Positions 23,763 through 35,541 of a stretch of DNA of 64,000 bases are shown here, piece after piece. The DNA comes from Spongilla lacustris (taxonomy: Eukaryota; Porifera; Demospongiae; Spongillida; Spongillidae). How positions within the stretch are numbered: position 1 is the stretch's first letter; the number at the start of each line of letters is the position of its first letter. Below the pieces are notes generated by a model that saw nothing but the letters and a program-made list of their open reading frames with translations, was not told where the DNA came from and searched no databases. The translations under genes were made by a program, and so were the position numbers. The stretch is from assembly GCA_949361645.1 (NCBI GenBank), contig OX442418.1, positions 11,814,632-11,878,631 of the forward strand, given 5' to 3'.

Positions 23763-24074
23763 ATGCCTGGGCACCGATGTGCGGTGTGTGGAAACACCAA
23801 GGCCACATATCCAAGCGTCTCTTTGCATAGAATTCTCATGGATCTAATTAGGCGAGCTACGTGGACGGAAGCTCTTCAACTTTGGACAGAGACCTTCGGG
23901 TCGAGTACACGAGTGCACTCCAGGCATTTTCAAAATGGGGATCCCCGTAAATCTCCAAGCCTTTTGTTAGGCAAGCGTTTGGTTTCTCTTATCAAACAAG
24001 ACACATGCAAGAGCAAAGAGCTAAGAACAGAGAAGATCAAAGATACCAGCAATCGTACAGCCCTATACAACTGA
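23763..24074 (+). CDS. THAP-domain protein exon
   Basis: From the ATG at 23763 the frame reads MPGHRCAVCG, later a tryptophan-containing helix (ATWTEALQLW), then VHSRHFQNGD and PSLLLGKRL, which are the landmarks of a THAP zinc finger. THAP domains use C2CH zinc ligands; here the third ligand, normally Cys in VCSRHF, is His (codon CAC). The frame ends at 24074 after about 103 residues, so this is either a THAP-only protein or the first exon of a longer gene. A possible later exon at about 24408-24673 (after TTATATTCCCAG) is open but featureless. Role as DNA-binding regulator or transposase remnant cannot be decided. Confidence 0.65.
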   Translation: MPGHRCAVCGNTKATYPSVSLHRILMDLIRRATWTEALQLWTETFGSSTRVHSRHFQNGDPRKSPSLLLGKRLVSLIKQDTCKSKELRTEKIKDTSNRTALYN

Positions 24075-25210
24075 GCGTGGAACTACTTCTTGTTCAGTTG
24101 CCCCCTGTTTTTAAATTTCAATTTAAACACTAATATGGTCTCTTGACAACTACTCCAGCTAGTACTTCTCAGCCTCACTGAACTTCAGATAGCCCATGCA
24201 GGTTGGTGAGCAACTTGGAACTACATTGTACTGGACCAAGTGGACTGCAGCCTGACGATTCTGATGAATGTCACTTGATCAGACAAGCTAAAGAAAGTTG
24301 AAATGCACTATCCATCTTCAGGGCTTTCCATTCACATGGCAATGAAGTAAGAGCATATAACAAGAGTTGTGCACCTTAATATAATATGATATGTTTTATA
24401 TTCCCAGGAGAATGTGAGATGTCTTGCACCATGCCAGTGTTCTATAACTCAGCCATCAACTCACTGATGCATGCAGTCAACACAGCACCTCTGTCACCCT
24501 CAAACCCCAGCTTACCTCAACAGCCTGCTTCAACACAGTCAAACTCAACTAAGTCTCAGCTCAGCCTGTCTCCACTCAGTTATTCTGGGAAAACCTTCTG
24601 TCTGTTACGTGTTGGATTACATCATCAATGCACAACCTTTGTAATGGCCACAGCATATGTCATTCAGGAATAAACTAGGTACATGTAATTTGGCATTTTT
24701 TTACCAAGAATATTTTACCATGGATTGTAACTAGGTTAAGCATACCGTTCCCATTGTTCCCAACTGTTATGATGTTTGGCGGCAAATTTGAAGAGAGATA
24801 GGTTGATCCAGGAAGATTGAACGGAAACTCGCAGACTGCATTTCAAGCATGATTGAAGTAATATGCTGTACTGCTTAGATGTTTGTTGTTTGTATTGTAT
24901 TGTTTGTAACGTGTACATGCATGTATTGTATTGTTTTTGTTTGTAATTGCAATTCAAACCGTGAATAAAAAATACATTTAGGGCCGGGAACGCGGGAAAC
25001 ATACGTAAATGCGTTCCGGTACCGCGTTGATTCAGAATTATTTCAGACTGTACTCAAACTGATAGCGAGGTTTGGTAATACTGTCTAAATCAATTTTACT
25101 CCATCATATCTGAACGAAAGGTTCACACCAGTCTACAAGAGCCTGGTAAACAGTCTGATTCAACATTGAAAAAACGTCTGGCTGTGTACGCGTCTTTGGT
25201 ATACGAGACT

Positions 25211-26726
25211 ATGTCGAAAGGTTATCCTGGTTATGACTGCGAGTTTGTAGATCCACCTCCGAATGCTCTACAAACGGATTGCCCCATCTGTTTTCTCACT
25301 CTACGCGAGCCATATCTTACCAGCTGTTGTGGCTACAACTTCTGTCAAGCCTGCATCACTAGGGTCCAAAAAGACGGAAAGCCGTGTCCATTATGTAACG
25401 GAGCTCAATTTACTACATTCCATAACAAAGGTTTGGAGAGAAATATGAAAGAGCTTGACGTAAACTGCGAGCATAAGTTATCTGGCTGTAGTTGGAGAGG
25501 AAAACTTGTAGGTTTGGATGGCCATCTCACGGATGAATGTCCGCACCTGGAGATGAAATGTCGGTATGCTAACTGTCACAGCGTCGCAAAACGTGAGGAC
25601 ATCTCACTACATGAGGCAGTTTGCGGGTTCCGTCCATTTCACTGTGATTGGTGCCATGACTATGCCTCGTGGTATGATGATGTAATCAATAACCACTGGC
25701 CTCTGTGCCCAAAGTACCCTGTTCCCTGTGAGCAATGTGAGGGAATCATAGAACGTCAAAATATCGCACATCACGTGAAAGATGACTGTCCACTTACTGT
25801 AGTGGACTGTGAGTTCAGCTCTGAAGGCTGCAAGGTGAGACTTCCTCGTAAGGATGTTCAAAGTCACCTGAACAATGAGCTACTTGTTCACCTAACAATG
25901 ATTAATAGGAAGTTAGCAAACGAAAACGTCATTTTATCCAAAAGGCTAGATCAAATAGCTGCTGAGAAAACAATGTTAGAGGCCAGGGTGCATGGCAGCT
26001 GAAATAGTAGAGTTGAAGACCAAAATGGCTGAGGAGATAGTGCAGATAAAAGCTGATCAGAAGAGAGAGCTCAACAAGCAACTCAAACTAGTAAGTCATC
26101 TAGGCATCAAATCATATGCACAAAATGATGAATTCGTTATACTGACATTAAATGGTATTCCTCCAATAATAAAATCGGCTATGACAAGTACTGGGGGAAT
26201 ATCGTAAAAAATAATCCAATTCAAGGCAAAATGCATCATTTTGTGCATAAGGTCTAGTTAAGCAATCGATATATCATGCATGCGGTCATCTCGGTTTGCA
26301 CATAATCAAATCACAAAAGATTATTGTGATCTTTTTTTCTCTTTTTCGTATAGGCATGGGTTTCCATCGGCAAGCAAAAGATGGATAGTGTGAGCAGCGC
26401 AAATTCTGGCATCCAGATTTTTTCCTATGCTACACATGTTCCATCAGAGGCAAAGGAAGTCATGATCTATGTGGCGGGATATACAGGTTATAATCAAAGT
26501 AGCGCTACTGTTGAAATTACTTTGGAAACATCTGAGGATGGTGTCCAGTACATCAAATACTTCTATCTTTACATTTACCCCCAAAGTGCCATATCACACA
26601 ACTCAGAAAATATGTCCGGCTTTTCCTGTTACTAAGGATCGTTGCATTCATGTTAAGTTTCCTGAAAGGAATCTTCCCACCAGCAATAACTATCTTGGTC
26701 TATTCGTAATTGGTTACAGGCTGTAG
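25211..26726 (+). pseudogene. TRAF-like protein, frameshifted copy 2
   Basis: This paralogue matches copy 1 over exons 25211-26090 and 26354-26726 and their intron, with few substitutions. Two 4-bp insertions break it: CATG at about 25991 in the coiled coil, and about four bases (near CCGG) at about 26616 in exon 2. It also lacks one coiled-coil repeat unit of about 33-36 bp. As it stands the frame stops at 26002, leaving RING and TRAF fingers (about 264 residues from MSKGY) without the coil end or C-terminal domain. The RING again has Tyr in place of His. It could be a pseudogene or a truncated, possibly competing, product. The ATG at 25166 is in frame but the upstream stretch differs from copy 1, so 25211 is preferred. 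Confidence 0.8.
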
Positions 26727-27785
26727 TATGATTGTTATGGCTATAGAATTCACAGTTATACTGAATGCATGCAGTGCATTGAACTTGGCCCCTGTAGTTA
26801 TATATTTTGCACTACTGTGTTATGTTTCTCTTGGTTTTTCTGTAAACTTATTTCATTTGTGTTCCACATTCAGTGGCGTAGGAACGTATTAAAGATTGGG
26901 CGGCCGACTTCATAAAAAATAGCCGGCGGAAGGTTGAAAACGTGCCAACAAATAAGGGGGTATGCCCACTCCCGCAAGGAGCGCGGAAGCTGTTGAAGAA
27001 GTATATTGTAGTTGGCTTATGAAACGGCGTGGTCGCACATAGTTGTGCCAGATGTGCACGCGTATAACAATGATATAATTACATTGTTATGTTTGCAACT
27101 TTGCATGGTGTGTCATGCAATTGCTGATTACTACTTAGTACTTACCGGCGTTAGAGTTGCTCCCACATCAAAAATGTGCACACCTAGCATATGAACTCGG
27201 TAACAGTTGATTTAGTGTTGGAAGGAATTTGAAGAGTTGTACTACTTCCTATGATTAGTTTACTCCTATTGGGCCCATCTTCAAGAACAGAATGGAGTTA
27301 TCATTCACATGTATGTGCGTGCTATCATGGACAGAACAAAGTTATACGCTTCGGGAAAGTCAGATTGTTCTGAAAGAGCATCTTCTGAGCACGGTTTATA
27401 CTTTAAAATACTACGTTCACACGTCACAATCTATCCGTGTACTGTACGGTACGGCGCGGCATGGTACGGCGCGGCATGGTTCGGCTCTGACGTGTGAACA
27501 TTGTCAAAATCGTACCTTGGCTCGATGTGGTAGATTGATGGCATGTGTAGTAGCTTGTTTCCAATAGTATTAAAATGGCGCGCAAAAGGCCTAGCCGCCT
27601 AATTTTGTAGTGGAACAGGCGGTGCGGTTGGTGCGGCACCAACTTTCGGCCCAAAAATGGGCGTGTCTAACTATGTGGGAGTGTCCAATATTGAACTGTA
27701 CTAATGTAGCTGTACGTTAGTGGTACAGTGTAAATAGTTATCGTTTGCTAATGTATAGCGGTTACCCCGGACCACAGATTGCATA

Positions 27786-28038
27786 GTCTCGTACCCAGAC
27801 CCATGTTTTCAGAGCAGCGGATGAATTACGCGAAAAGTTACAGCGATTCATTTCGTTGTACTCCTATTAAAACTGACACCATGACGTTATCACGCTGACG
27901 TATTCTAGCCCCGTGTGACATTGTTTAGCACCAATTCGATTGCATAACATCAAATAGTGCTCTTTTTTGGGCATTTCTAAACCCACTTTCGCGTAGCGGC
28001 CATCCGCTGCTGTGAAAACATGGGTCTGGGTACGAGAC
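27786..28038. mobile_element. 253-bp MITE with about 40-bp TIRs
   Basis: Starts GTCTCGTACCCAGACCCATG and ends with the reverse complement; TA flanks both ends (27784-27785, 28039-28040). The CTCGTACCCAGAC terminus also occurs near 36576 and in reverse near 48281, so the family is dispersed in this window. Confidence 0.85.
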
Positions 28039-28109
28039 TACAGATTGTACGCGTATAAACAAGTTGGCTAGGCTAATATCATTGGGTACCATTTTAAAGG
28101 CCTCTCTTT

Positions 28110-28180
28110 TTTTTTTTCCAACGCAAAAAAGCGTTTGCTCCTGGGGCTCCGCCCCAGACCCCGATGGGGGAGCTCCCTCT
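28110..28180 (+). repeat. Dispersed GC-rich multi-hairpin repeat, copy 3
   Basis: AACGCAAAAAAGCGTT followed by CTGGGGCTCCGCCCCAG and ACCCCGATGGGGGAGCT; truncated relative to the copies at 16.0 and 44.6 kb. Confidence 0.75.
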
Positions 28181-29068
28181 GCGTATAGGTTGCCACGCTC
28201 ATCATTGGCCGCACCAACTTTGGACCGAGTGCGCCGGGCCTGTGGATTGCTTTTTAGAATCAAACCGTGCTGCTCCGGACCGTGCCGTAGGGTGTGTAAC
28301 CGATTTTCAGGTTTTGTAGGTTAATCGGTTATTTGCGATTACCTATTCGGTCGACTATGCATTTAGTTACTAGAATAGCAGGTTACCGATTTCAGAATTT
28401 CCTTCAGTCGAAATTAGTCGATATTCGTTTCCTGCATATGCAGAAATCGGTAGAAAATCGGTTACCCCTTTTATATGCACTTCGCTTTTCCCGCCTGTAC
28501 AAAGACTTACTAACTGTTTAATTAATCGGTAAGGAAACGTAATCAACACTTAGTCTGGGGACCCGGCTGAAGGTACGTCGCCACCCCTAAAAATACGCGG
28601 TGCTCGCGCAGTATTTAAATACGTTCGCGCTCTTAGCATTTCAAATGCGCTACGCACTCTAATGTGTAGGTGACAGTGTCAGGGTACAGTACACTGGCTC
28701 TTTTCCAGACGTTTAACCATGACATCTGAATATCGTACATGTCTTCATTGGAGGCTTTGCCATATGCGTGACCATGAGGTTTCTAGCTGGTTCTGCTCAG
28801 TACTTATCTCATTATAAATTTATTGAGGTCCTTGTACCTTTCCACATTTATTATCCATTATGTTATCACTTTTCTTAATTACGTAAATATCGGTGATGAA
28901 AATGAAAAATGGGCGATCTCTATTGAATTTTAAAAATTGCGGTATGACAAATGAAATATCGTCCTCTCTACTGAATTTATGAATACTGGCACTCTCTTCG
29001 ACTCTCAAGTCGTTTGTTGTGTGTGGGAGATTATAAAGGTGCATGCATGTTTTGTGATGGAAGGGTAT

Positions 29069-29069
29069 T

Positions 29070-29100
<31 letters not shown>

Positions 29101-29111
29101 TGTGTTTGTGT

Positions 29112-29149
<38 letters not shown>

Positions 29150-29160
29150 TGTGTTTGTGT

Positions 29161-29208
<48 letters not shown>
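29069..29208. repeat. Compound (GT)n microsatellite
   Basis: Alternating GT with TTTG and TATG interruptions; the block TGTGGTGTGTGTGTGTTTGT occurs twice, showing internal duplication. Confidence 0.9.
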
Positions 29209-29211
<3 letters not shown>

Positions 29212-30576
29212 GAAGCAAAAAAATAAGAGCCCTATGGGTGTGTTCTAGGGTTAAGCAACTTAGCCAACTATACGAGACCTGTGGGAGTGTTCTACTTTTT
29301 GGGTTAAGCCGGCCACTAAAAGAGCCCTGTGGGTGTGTTCTGCTTTTTAAGAGTATAAGCGGTTAAGCAACTTAGCTGATTTAAAGAGCCCTGTGGGAAC
29401 ATGACTTATACCATACGGCAGTGGCATGTCATGTCAACATGAAACAGCTAATGTTTAGAAGCCTTACAAAATTATCTTCCTCACATAAAATAATACACAC
29501 GTAAGGCTCTTTTGTGACTCATAAAAAGTAGACCAAGTTCTGTACCTCCTGCAGGGCTGTTTTAGGCATTGTATGGTTTGCTTAAATGACTGGTCATGTT
29601 TGGTGTTATGTGACAAATCCCCAGCATGCATGTCTATTCATGTATTGAGGGTGTACAGGGTTAACTGAGCTTATGGTAAGTGTTCTCATGTACTACAGTA
29701 CATTGTGGTGCAGGGTTAATTTGCTTACTTCTAGAATGAATGTGTTCATTTACTGAGTGTACAGTGAATGTTTCAGTTTGAATGTACTCTGCAAGTGTGA
29801 CCATTGGCTGAGAGCGTACAGGGTTAAAGAGAATAATGTTCCCTGGTAGTTAGGTCTTCCACTGGGACAGCATTTAGGGTTTATTAAACTTACAACTAGT
29901 GGTGTGGTCATTCCTCTAAGTCTTTTATCCATCAGTCCACATACACACACATATTAGCTGGTACACGTATGTGCCAGTTTACTCAAAACTCTAATGTGAG
30001 ACGGCCATATTTGTATACGCCCCCAGACTGCATCGATCCCAATGAATGCTAATTGCCTAGTGTGGACGCGCCCTCAATGCGGATTGATCCAGATCTATCC
30101 GGTTTGCGGCTGCTAGTGTAGAAACGCCTTAACTATTATTTCCCACAGTACTGTGGCCAGCCAGGGCATGCAGTCATTACATATAACTGTAGTAAGAGTA
30201 AGAGAATGGGATTGTGCAAATGTTTTGACACTTCAACCCATGTCACCCTTCTCTCTGGTTCAACCCTTTTGCACCACACACACCACCCTTCTTCCACCTT
30301 CTCCCCTACACACACCAACCTTCTCCCCAACCCAACCCTTACACACCAGAAGGGAGGCATATTTGTGGAAGGGTACGGAGGGGGTTTGCATGGATAAGTC
30401 ATTGAACAGTTCTTTCAAGTTGACCCCAAGCATTATCATACAGGCACTTATCTGCTAATAATCCGCACTGCAGGAAAGAGGAGAGGTATGTGTGTTCCCT
30501 CCCCATGATCCCCCATCACTCCATGCAGGACAAATCTCCTCTGATTACTTGGGAACTTGTCTGTTAACAGATTAGT

Positions 30577-30607
<31 letters not shown>

Positions 30608-31306
30608 ACAAGTGTTCTTGTGATGTATCATCAAATCACTTTTAACACACATTGTTATATAACTTGTGATTGATATGATATCTTAAAGGCACATTGTGAT
30701 AGTGGCATACATGTGGCAGGTTAGCCTTCTCAAGCACAGATGTATCTTTGCGATGTTTTCTAGCACTCAGGGACAGCCAGCTTCTACAACGTAGTGAAAT
30801 TGCATACACTTAAAGTAGATTAAGATAATCAATACTCACTTCCTCTCTCAAAGGTGGAACCCACTAATAAACACTAAACGAGGCTATGCACGGATTGAAG
30901 GGAGGGGGACTGCATGATGCTCGTTCAAGCTTACCGCCCCACTAATTTAAGATGTTGCAGCAGTGACTGCACACTTTTATATATAGGTTAACACAAACAG
31001 CAACCACATCCCTTGCAGCTCAAGGTTAGTCATTTACGTGCCAGCCAAGTCCCTTGTTGAAAGTGCATGCTTGTGCGTATAGTGAATGTTTCTGTTAAAA
31101 ACCACATTCTATACACAGCCAAAATCACATTTGGAATCGGAAGAAAATTGTTTTCCATTTTAACTCAGCTTTCGAAATTTGACATGTGTGGGAAGGTGGG
31201 TGGCCTTTAATTTTTTGAGCAATTTGTTTCAGCCTCTGCAGGACTTATATATCTATAGCTATAAGCTAGAATTGTTTTAATACATGTTTTGTGTACCATC
31301 CAAGGC

Positions 31307-31630
31307 GGTTGTCACATCTTGCCATTTTGTCACCTGCAACTGCCTGTGTCACATTGTAATTGGCTGTATGGTCGTTGAACCTTCCATTCCTTAGCCAGAA
31401 TGATATATAAAAGGCTCAATTGTTCCAGACAATTATATATAGCATGCATTTGCTTTTATTTTTGCACATTTCAATCAATGCTTCATGTCTGTAATACTTG
31501 AGCCTTTTATATATCATTCAGACTAAGGAATGGAAGGCTCAACGACCATATACAGCCAATTACAATGTGACATTTAGTGCAGTTGTAGGCTAATGAGTGG
31601 AGGTGACAAAATGGCAAAATGTGACTGACC
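31307..31630. mobile_element. Hairpin-forming MITE-like element
   Basis: An arm at about 31307-31425 (GTCACATCTTGCCATTTTG ... TATATAAAAGGCTC) returns in reverse complement at about 31500-31630 (GAGCCTTTTATATA ... CAAAATGGCAAAATGTGAC), with a loop of about 75 bp. Small indels separate the arms. Confidence 0.75.
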
Positions 31631-32177
31631 ACTGCTGTCCATATTGGATCAATGTTATTCTCGCATCATAGATTCATCTATCCCCATAAGTATTGGATCA
31701 TTCTATCAGATCAATTCATCAATATAGGTTCACATTTATCTCTTACCAAGAACTGACCCATGCAATACTGATGACTTTTGGCTATGTACACTCCAGCATT
31801 TCACTTGCCTTTAAACTTTTTAGCCTGCTTCCAAATACAAAATCAAGCTGTCGCTCCCATGTCCTCTTAGCCATGCATAATTTCAACAAACTCAACACTA
31901 AATGCATGGGCTAACTGGAGAGCCGATTGCACTGATATTGACAGAGGTCATGGGTCTCAAGAGAGTTCTCATCTATGAGATGATGGGTCTTTGCACACCA
32001 CAAAAATATCAGCTGCTCAACATATAGGCCTTCGTAATGGTAACATGCATTCAAACTGGATTCATTTTGGATTTTAATTCATTCCTCAACTGAAGGAGAT
32101 ATACGTATTGCATATACATGAATACTAACATACGTTCTATTTGCAGCTCTACCTATTTATCTACATTTATATATTAG

Positions 32178-32840
32178 TTAGATTTCCTCAATTACTCTGC
32201 CAGCTGCTTCACCAAGAAGCCAAACAACGAATCCTCCCAATGCTCCAACAGCAGCTCCTGGTGGCCCTGCTATGGATCCTAAGAGGGCCCCTCCTGCAAT
32301 ATTGCCTGCCATGCCAACTGTTTGACCTGCCTCATTGTAACCAGCTAACTCCAAACCAGTCTGTGCCAGATCTGCTGCAAAGCTGAGAGGGCTTGATACT
32401 TTCACCAACTTACCAGCACTTTTGATGGAAGTACTGAAAATTGTTTTACCCACACACTTGCAGCCCAAACCAAAGACGCCAGCTTGAAACCCAATTCTTA
32501 CAAGTGGCTTTGCAAACTTGGATTTTTCCTTGAGAACTTCAATTATTTTATTTTTGAATTTGTTCAAAAGTTTCATACCCGCTGGAAGGCATTTTACAGC
32601 GGCACGAATGATATCAAGGAAAGCATCCAATCCCTCCAACAATGCTTTAGCCACAGCTTGTTTTGCAGCTTCTTTGTCTTTCTCTGATAAGCATTTTAGG
32701 GCTTTACATGCTCCCCAATCTAAGATTGTCGTGAGGATACAGTTGCTGTTAGATGCTGTGTGAGGCAGAAAATATATATATATAACATTATAGCTAGCTA
32801 ATATACAAATATGTGTGCATAGTATCAACACCATAGCCAA
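32178..32840 (-). CDS. Putative secreted protein with glycine-zipper-like hydrophobic C-terminus
   Basis: A 220-residue frame runs from 32840 to 32178. The first about 28 residues are strongly hydrophobic and look like a signal peptide (LILCTHICILAS, then YIYFLPHTAS). The middle is helical and lysine-rich (KDKEAAKQAVAKALLEGL, KLLNKFKNKIIEVLKEK) with paired cysteines (GACKALKC, GCKC). The end is a glycine/alanine-rich hydrophobic stretch (GNIAGGALLGSIAGPPGAAV, then GFVVWLLGEAAG) like a membrane-inserting hairpin. An alternative acceptor (CTCACACAG, 32761) would place a splice just after the leader, with exon 1 elsewhere. I recognise no family; membrane interaction after secretion is inference only. 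Confidence 0.55.
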   Translation of the reverse strand: MAMVLILCTHICILASYNVIYIYFLPHTASNSNCILTTILDWGACKALKCLSEKDKEAAKQAVAKALLEGLDAFLDIIRAAVKCLPAGMKLLNKFKNKIIEVLKEKSKFAKPLVRIGFQAGVFGLGCKCVGKTIFSTSIKSAGKLVKVSSPLSFAADLAQTGLELAGYNEAGQTVGMAGNIAGGALLGSIAGPPGAAVGALGGFVVWLLGEAAGRVIEEI

Positions 32841-34018
32841 CCATTTTCAGATAAAAAGTATAGGATCTTGTAAGTTTCTAAAGATAGATTGAATCCTGCT
32901 TTACATTCGTACATGAACTTCCGGTATACATGTACATGCATGTAGTGCATGGATATATCATGCAATACGAAAAGGAATTAAAATTTTACTAGGGTCAACT
33001 ACCGATAAGTATTGTCCTTACCGCTTACCGGCTATCCGATACCGTTAAGCAACCGGTAAGGCACTTTTATTATTCATTAAGAGATAATTTTTTACTGAAT
33101 ATTATCGGTAACAGTCAGATTTTTGCAATTTCTTGTAAAATAATCATTCATGCGCGACAACGATATACATGCACGTGGTCAAAACTAATCGAATTAGTTT
33201 ATGAAAAATCACGAAGGCGTGGTACTGGGGTAAAATTACAGAGCGGTCATGGCACTATGATATTAATACAGCTACAAACAATGGACAGGCTAATAGCCTA
33301 GATTGGGGACCCGACTGATGACCATCAGTAGGGTCCCCAGACTACTAAAAGGCTATAGGTTTTGTACCTTCGTCATAAAAAAAGCTAAGGTTGAATATAT
33401 TGCGGAAGAGTACCGAAAATCCGTGACCCAATAAATTTTCAAAAATTGTGACACAATTTTTTTTTTGGAGACATTGCGAAGCGCGAAGGAGAGAGAAGCT
33501 TTACATTACGAGTAGCATCAAATTAGGTAAAACTGCTGTACGATTTAGGTTTTCAACCCTTTAAAACTACACCATTTCTCTATGGTAGAATACATTTTAG
33601 GGTCTTGTACTTGCTCCGTGCCAGTCCCCCACCGGGTTCAAACTCGCCTAACTTTAGGTAAGTGTAATCAAATCGTTTCAAATTCAGTTTGTAGGTAGTG
33701 AGGTCCATGCGCAGTACAAAAAATAGGTGAATTTCGGAGTTATGTCAGGGGAAGTGAAGTCCTTTCCATATCTATATATACACTTCAACGCCTCGCTGTA
33801 GCTGTGCAGAGCTGTCTCAGTCCTGGGCCCCTTTGCTACCTTGTTTTTGATGACAGTGTCGCATAATTATTCTATGTATGTATTATATGTATTATTCTGA
33901 TCACTCATATATATTATTGTCTATACAACGAAAACCGCCTCCTAAAGTAAAGGGGAAGGGACCGCTAGCGCTGTAAATCCGACGTCGACAGTAAGCCAAA
34001 TTTTACATTACAAGTTGT
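32841..34018. other. Intergenic, no gene seen
   Basis: Includes a 16-bp-arm hairpin at about 33304-33338 (GGGGACCCGACTGATG and near reverse complement, 2-bp loop), related to GGGGACCCGGCTGA at about 28557, and a diverged fragment (33540-33760) of the fold-back family found intact at 34.8 kb. Confidence 0.5.
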
Positions 34019-34460
34019 GCACAGCAAATATAAAAGTGTGAAGGCCCCCTATTCTTTGGTGTGAACGTAGTACGCCAATAGACACACCAAATCAAGTGTG
34101 ACCGTCATACCCAAGCGCTGGCGATTTCACTCAAAAAGCAGAAGGGGAAAAAAAAAAAGGAAAATAAGTTACGTTCTGTTCAGGATTCGAACCCGGCAGT
34201 TAGATTCTGCACTACAGCCCTGTACCTTACTATCACGACATGATTGGTTTATACTACCCTTTATCGGGCCACAATGTCATCAATTATAAATACAAAGTAA
34301 AACTGGGTGAAGGTCACACCAAATAACCGGGTGAATTCACACGAACTCACTCGATGGGTGTGATATCACACCAAAGATAAAATTTAGTGTGATGGTCACC
34401 CTTTTTAAAACGTACTACGGGTGATTATAGGTGACCTTCACACTTTTTTATTTGCTGGGT
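34019..34460. mobile_element. 440-bp TIR element
   Basis: Left end CAGCAAATATAAAAGTGTG and right end CACACTTTTTTATTTGCTG are inverted repeats of about 25-28 bp. Internally GGTGTGA/TCACACC words recur. It contains a B-box-like GATTCGAACCC at about 34186 but no complete tRNA. Terminal CAGCAAA is shared with the element at 44690. Confidence 0.65.
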
Positions 34461-34817
34461 GTATTTCGTGCATTTCAAAAACGAAGCCGCCTACGTTGCA
34501 TGGGGCAAGCGCCAATGCACGGTGGGGTACGGTTTATGACGGGTGCACGAGGATGGAGGGGTTCTCTCTCCCTCACCCTCCCCTCTTTCATTTCATTTCG
34601 TTCTAAAAGGGCAACACTGTGAAACCAAATGGGAAACAGGGGGAGGGAGAGGGAGGGGGAACCCCTGTAAAGAGCGTCAAATAAGCGTCACTGACGCAGC
34701 ATCCACACACACACACACACTGGCGCATTATAAGGTTTCCCCCTAACGTATTGTGTTGAGATATGTGTAAACTTTGTTGCCGTGCACGTGCGTATTCCGC
34801 CGCCTTCAAAATAATTT

Positions 34818-35541
34818 GTTATATGGGACAGTTTACGACCTAGCGCATATTATTAAAAAAAATGGCATTATGTTTGAATTGCTATAACTTTCGAACGGTG
34901 AAAGCTTTCAGTTAAAGTCCTATTTTCGTCACTTTATACTGACTACCGGATGTTGAATATGCTTCATGCCAGTTCACGACGTCCGATGCCCCAAGGGGTT
35001 AAAACTCGCCATAACTTTCGGCAGTCGCTCTAAATTCGGTTTGTACATAGAGAGATCCCTTAGCTATTGGAATGTTCTGTTCGTTAATTTTTATGCCATC
35101 CGCTACGGAGAACAAACTACGTGCACGTTTTCGCGCTCGATTCCCGCCAATGATTTGGGCAAATCGCAATGTATGGGGAGGCGGTGGTTATATCATTGGT
35201 ACGAATCAAGCGGGAAAACGTGCAAGTAGTTTGTTCAACTGTAATGGATGATATAAAAAAAATAACGAACAGAACAATCCATTAGCTAAGGGACCCCTTT
35301 ATGTACAGACCGAATTTGGAGCGATTTGAGTATTCCTGCCGAAAGTTATGGCGAATTTGAACCCCTTGGGGTATCGGAAGTTGCGATACTGACACGGAGC
35401 ATGTTCAAGACGCCTAAGTGCCGAAAATAGGAGTTGATAGCTTTAACCGTTCGAAAGTTATAGCAATTCAAACGAAATGCCATTTTTGTAACATTTTTTA
35501 AAATAATATGCGCTAGGTCCCTTTTCTCGTAAACTGTCGAT
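34818..35541. mobile_element. Fold-back element of the GGGACAGTTTACG family
   Basis: The left arm starts ATATGGGACAGTTTACG and the right arm returns through GCGCTAGGTCCC and CGTAAACTGTC. Matching blocks include ATAACTTTCGAACGGT / ACCGTTCGAAAGTTAT and GAACAGAAC(A) near the centre (about 35180). The arms are diverged by roughly a tenth. Fragments occur near 33.6 and 39.25 kb. Confidence 0.75.

Larger units (their letters stand above)
26855..32177. other. Intergenic, repeat-rich, no supported gene
   Basis: Holds a hAT-like single terminus (CAGTGGCGTAGGAACG, about 26872), a short inverted pair GTTCACACGTCA / TGACGTGTGAAC (27417-27503) around TACGGCGCGGCATGG repeats, the MITE at 27.8 kb, a GC-rich hairpin copy, a GT microsatellite, three imperfect units of about 50 bp with GAGCCCTGTGGG (29220-29400), and the hairpin element at 31.3 kb. 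Open frames are short and featureless. Confidence 0.5.

Noticed and set aside
34180..34245. Possible tRNA or tRNA-derived SINE on the minus strand
   Set aside because: A good B-box-like GGTTCGAATCC is present, but no acceptable A-box or cloverleaf stems; it lies inside a TIR element.
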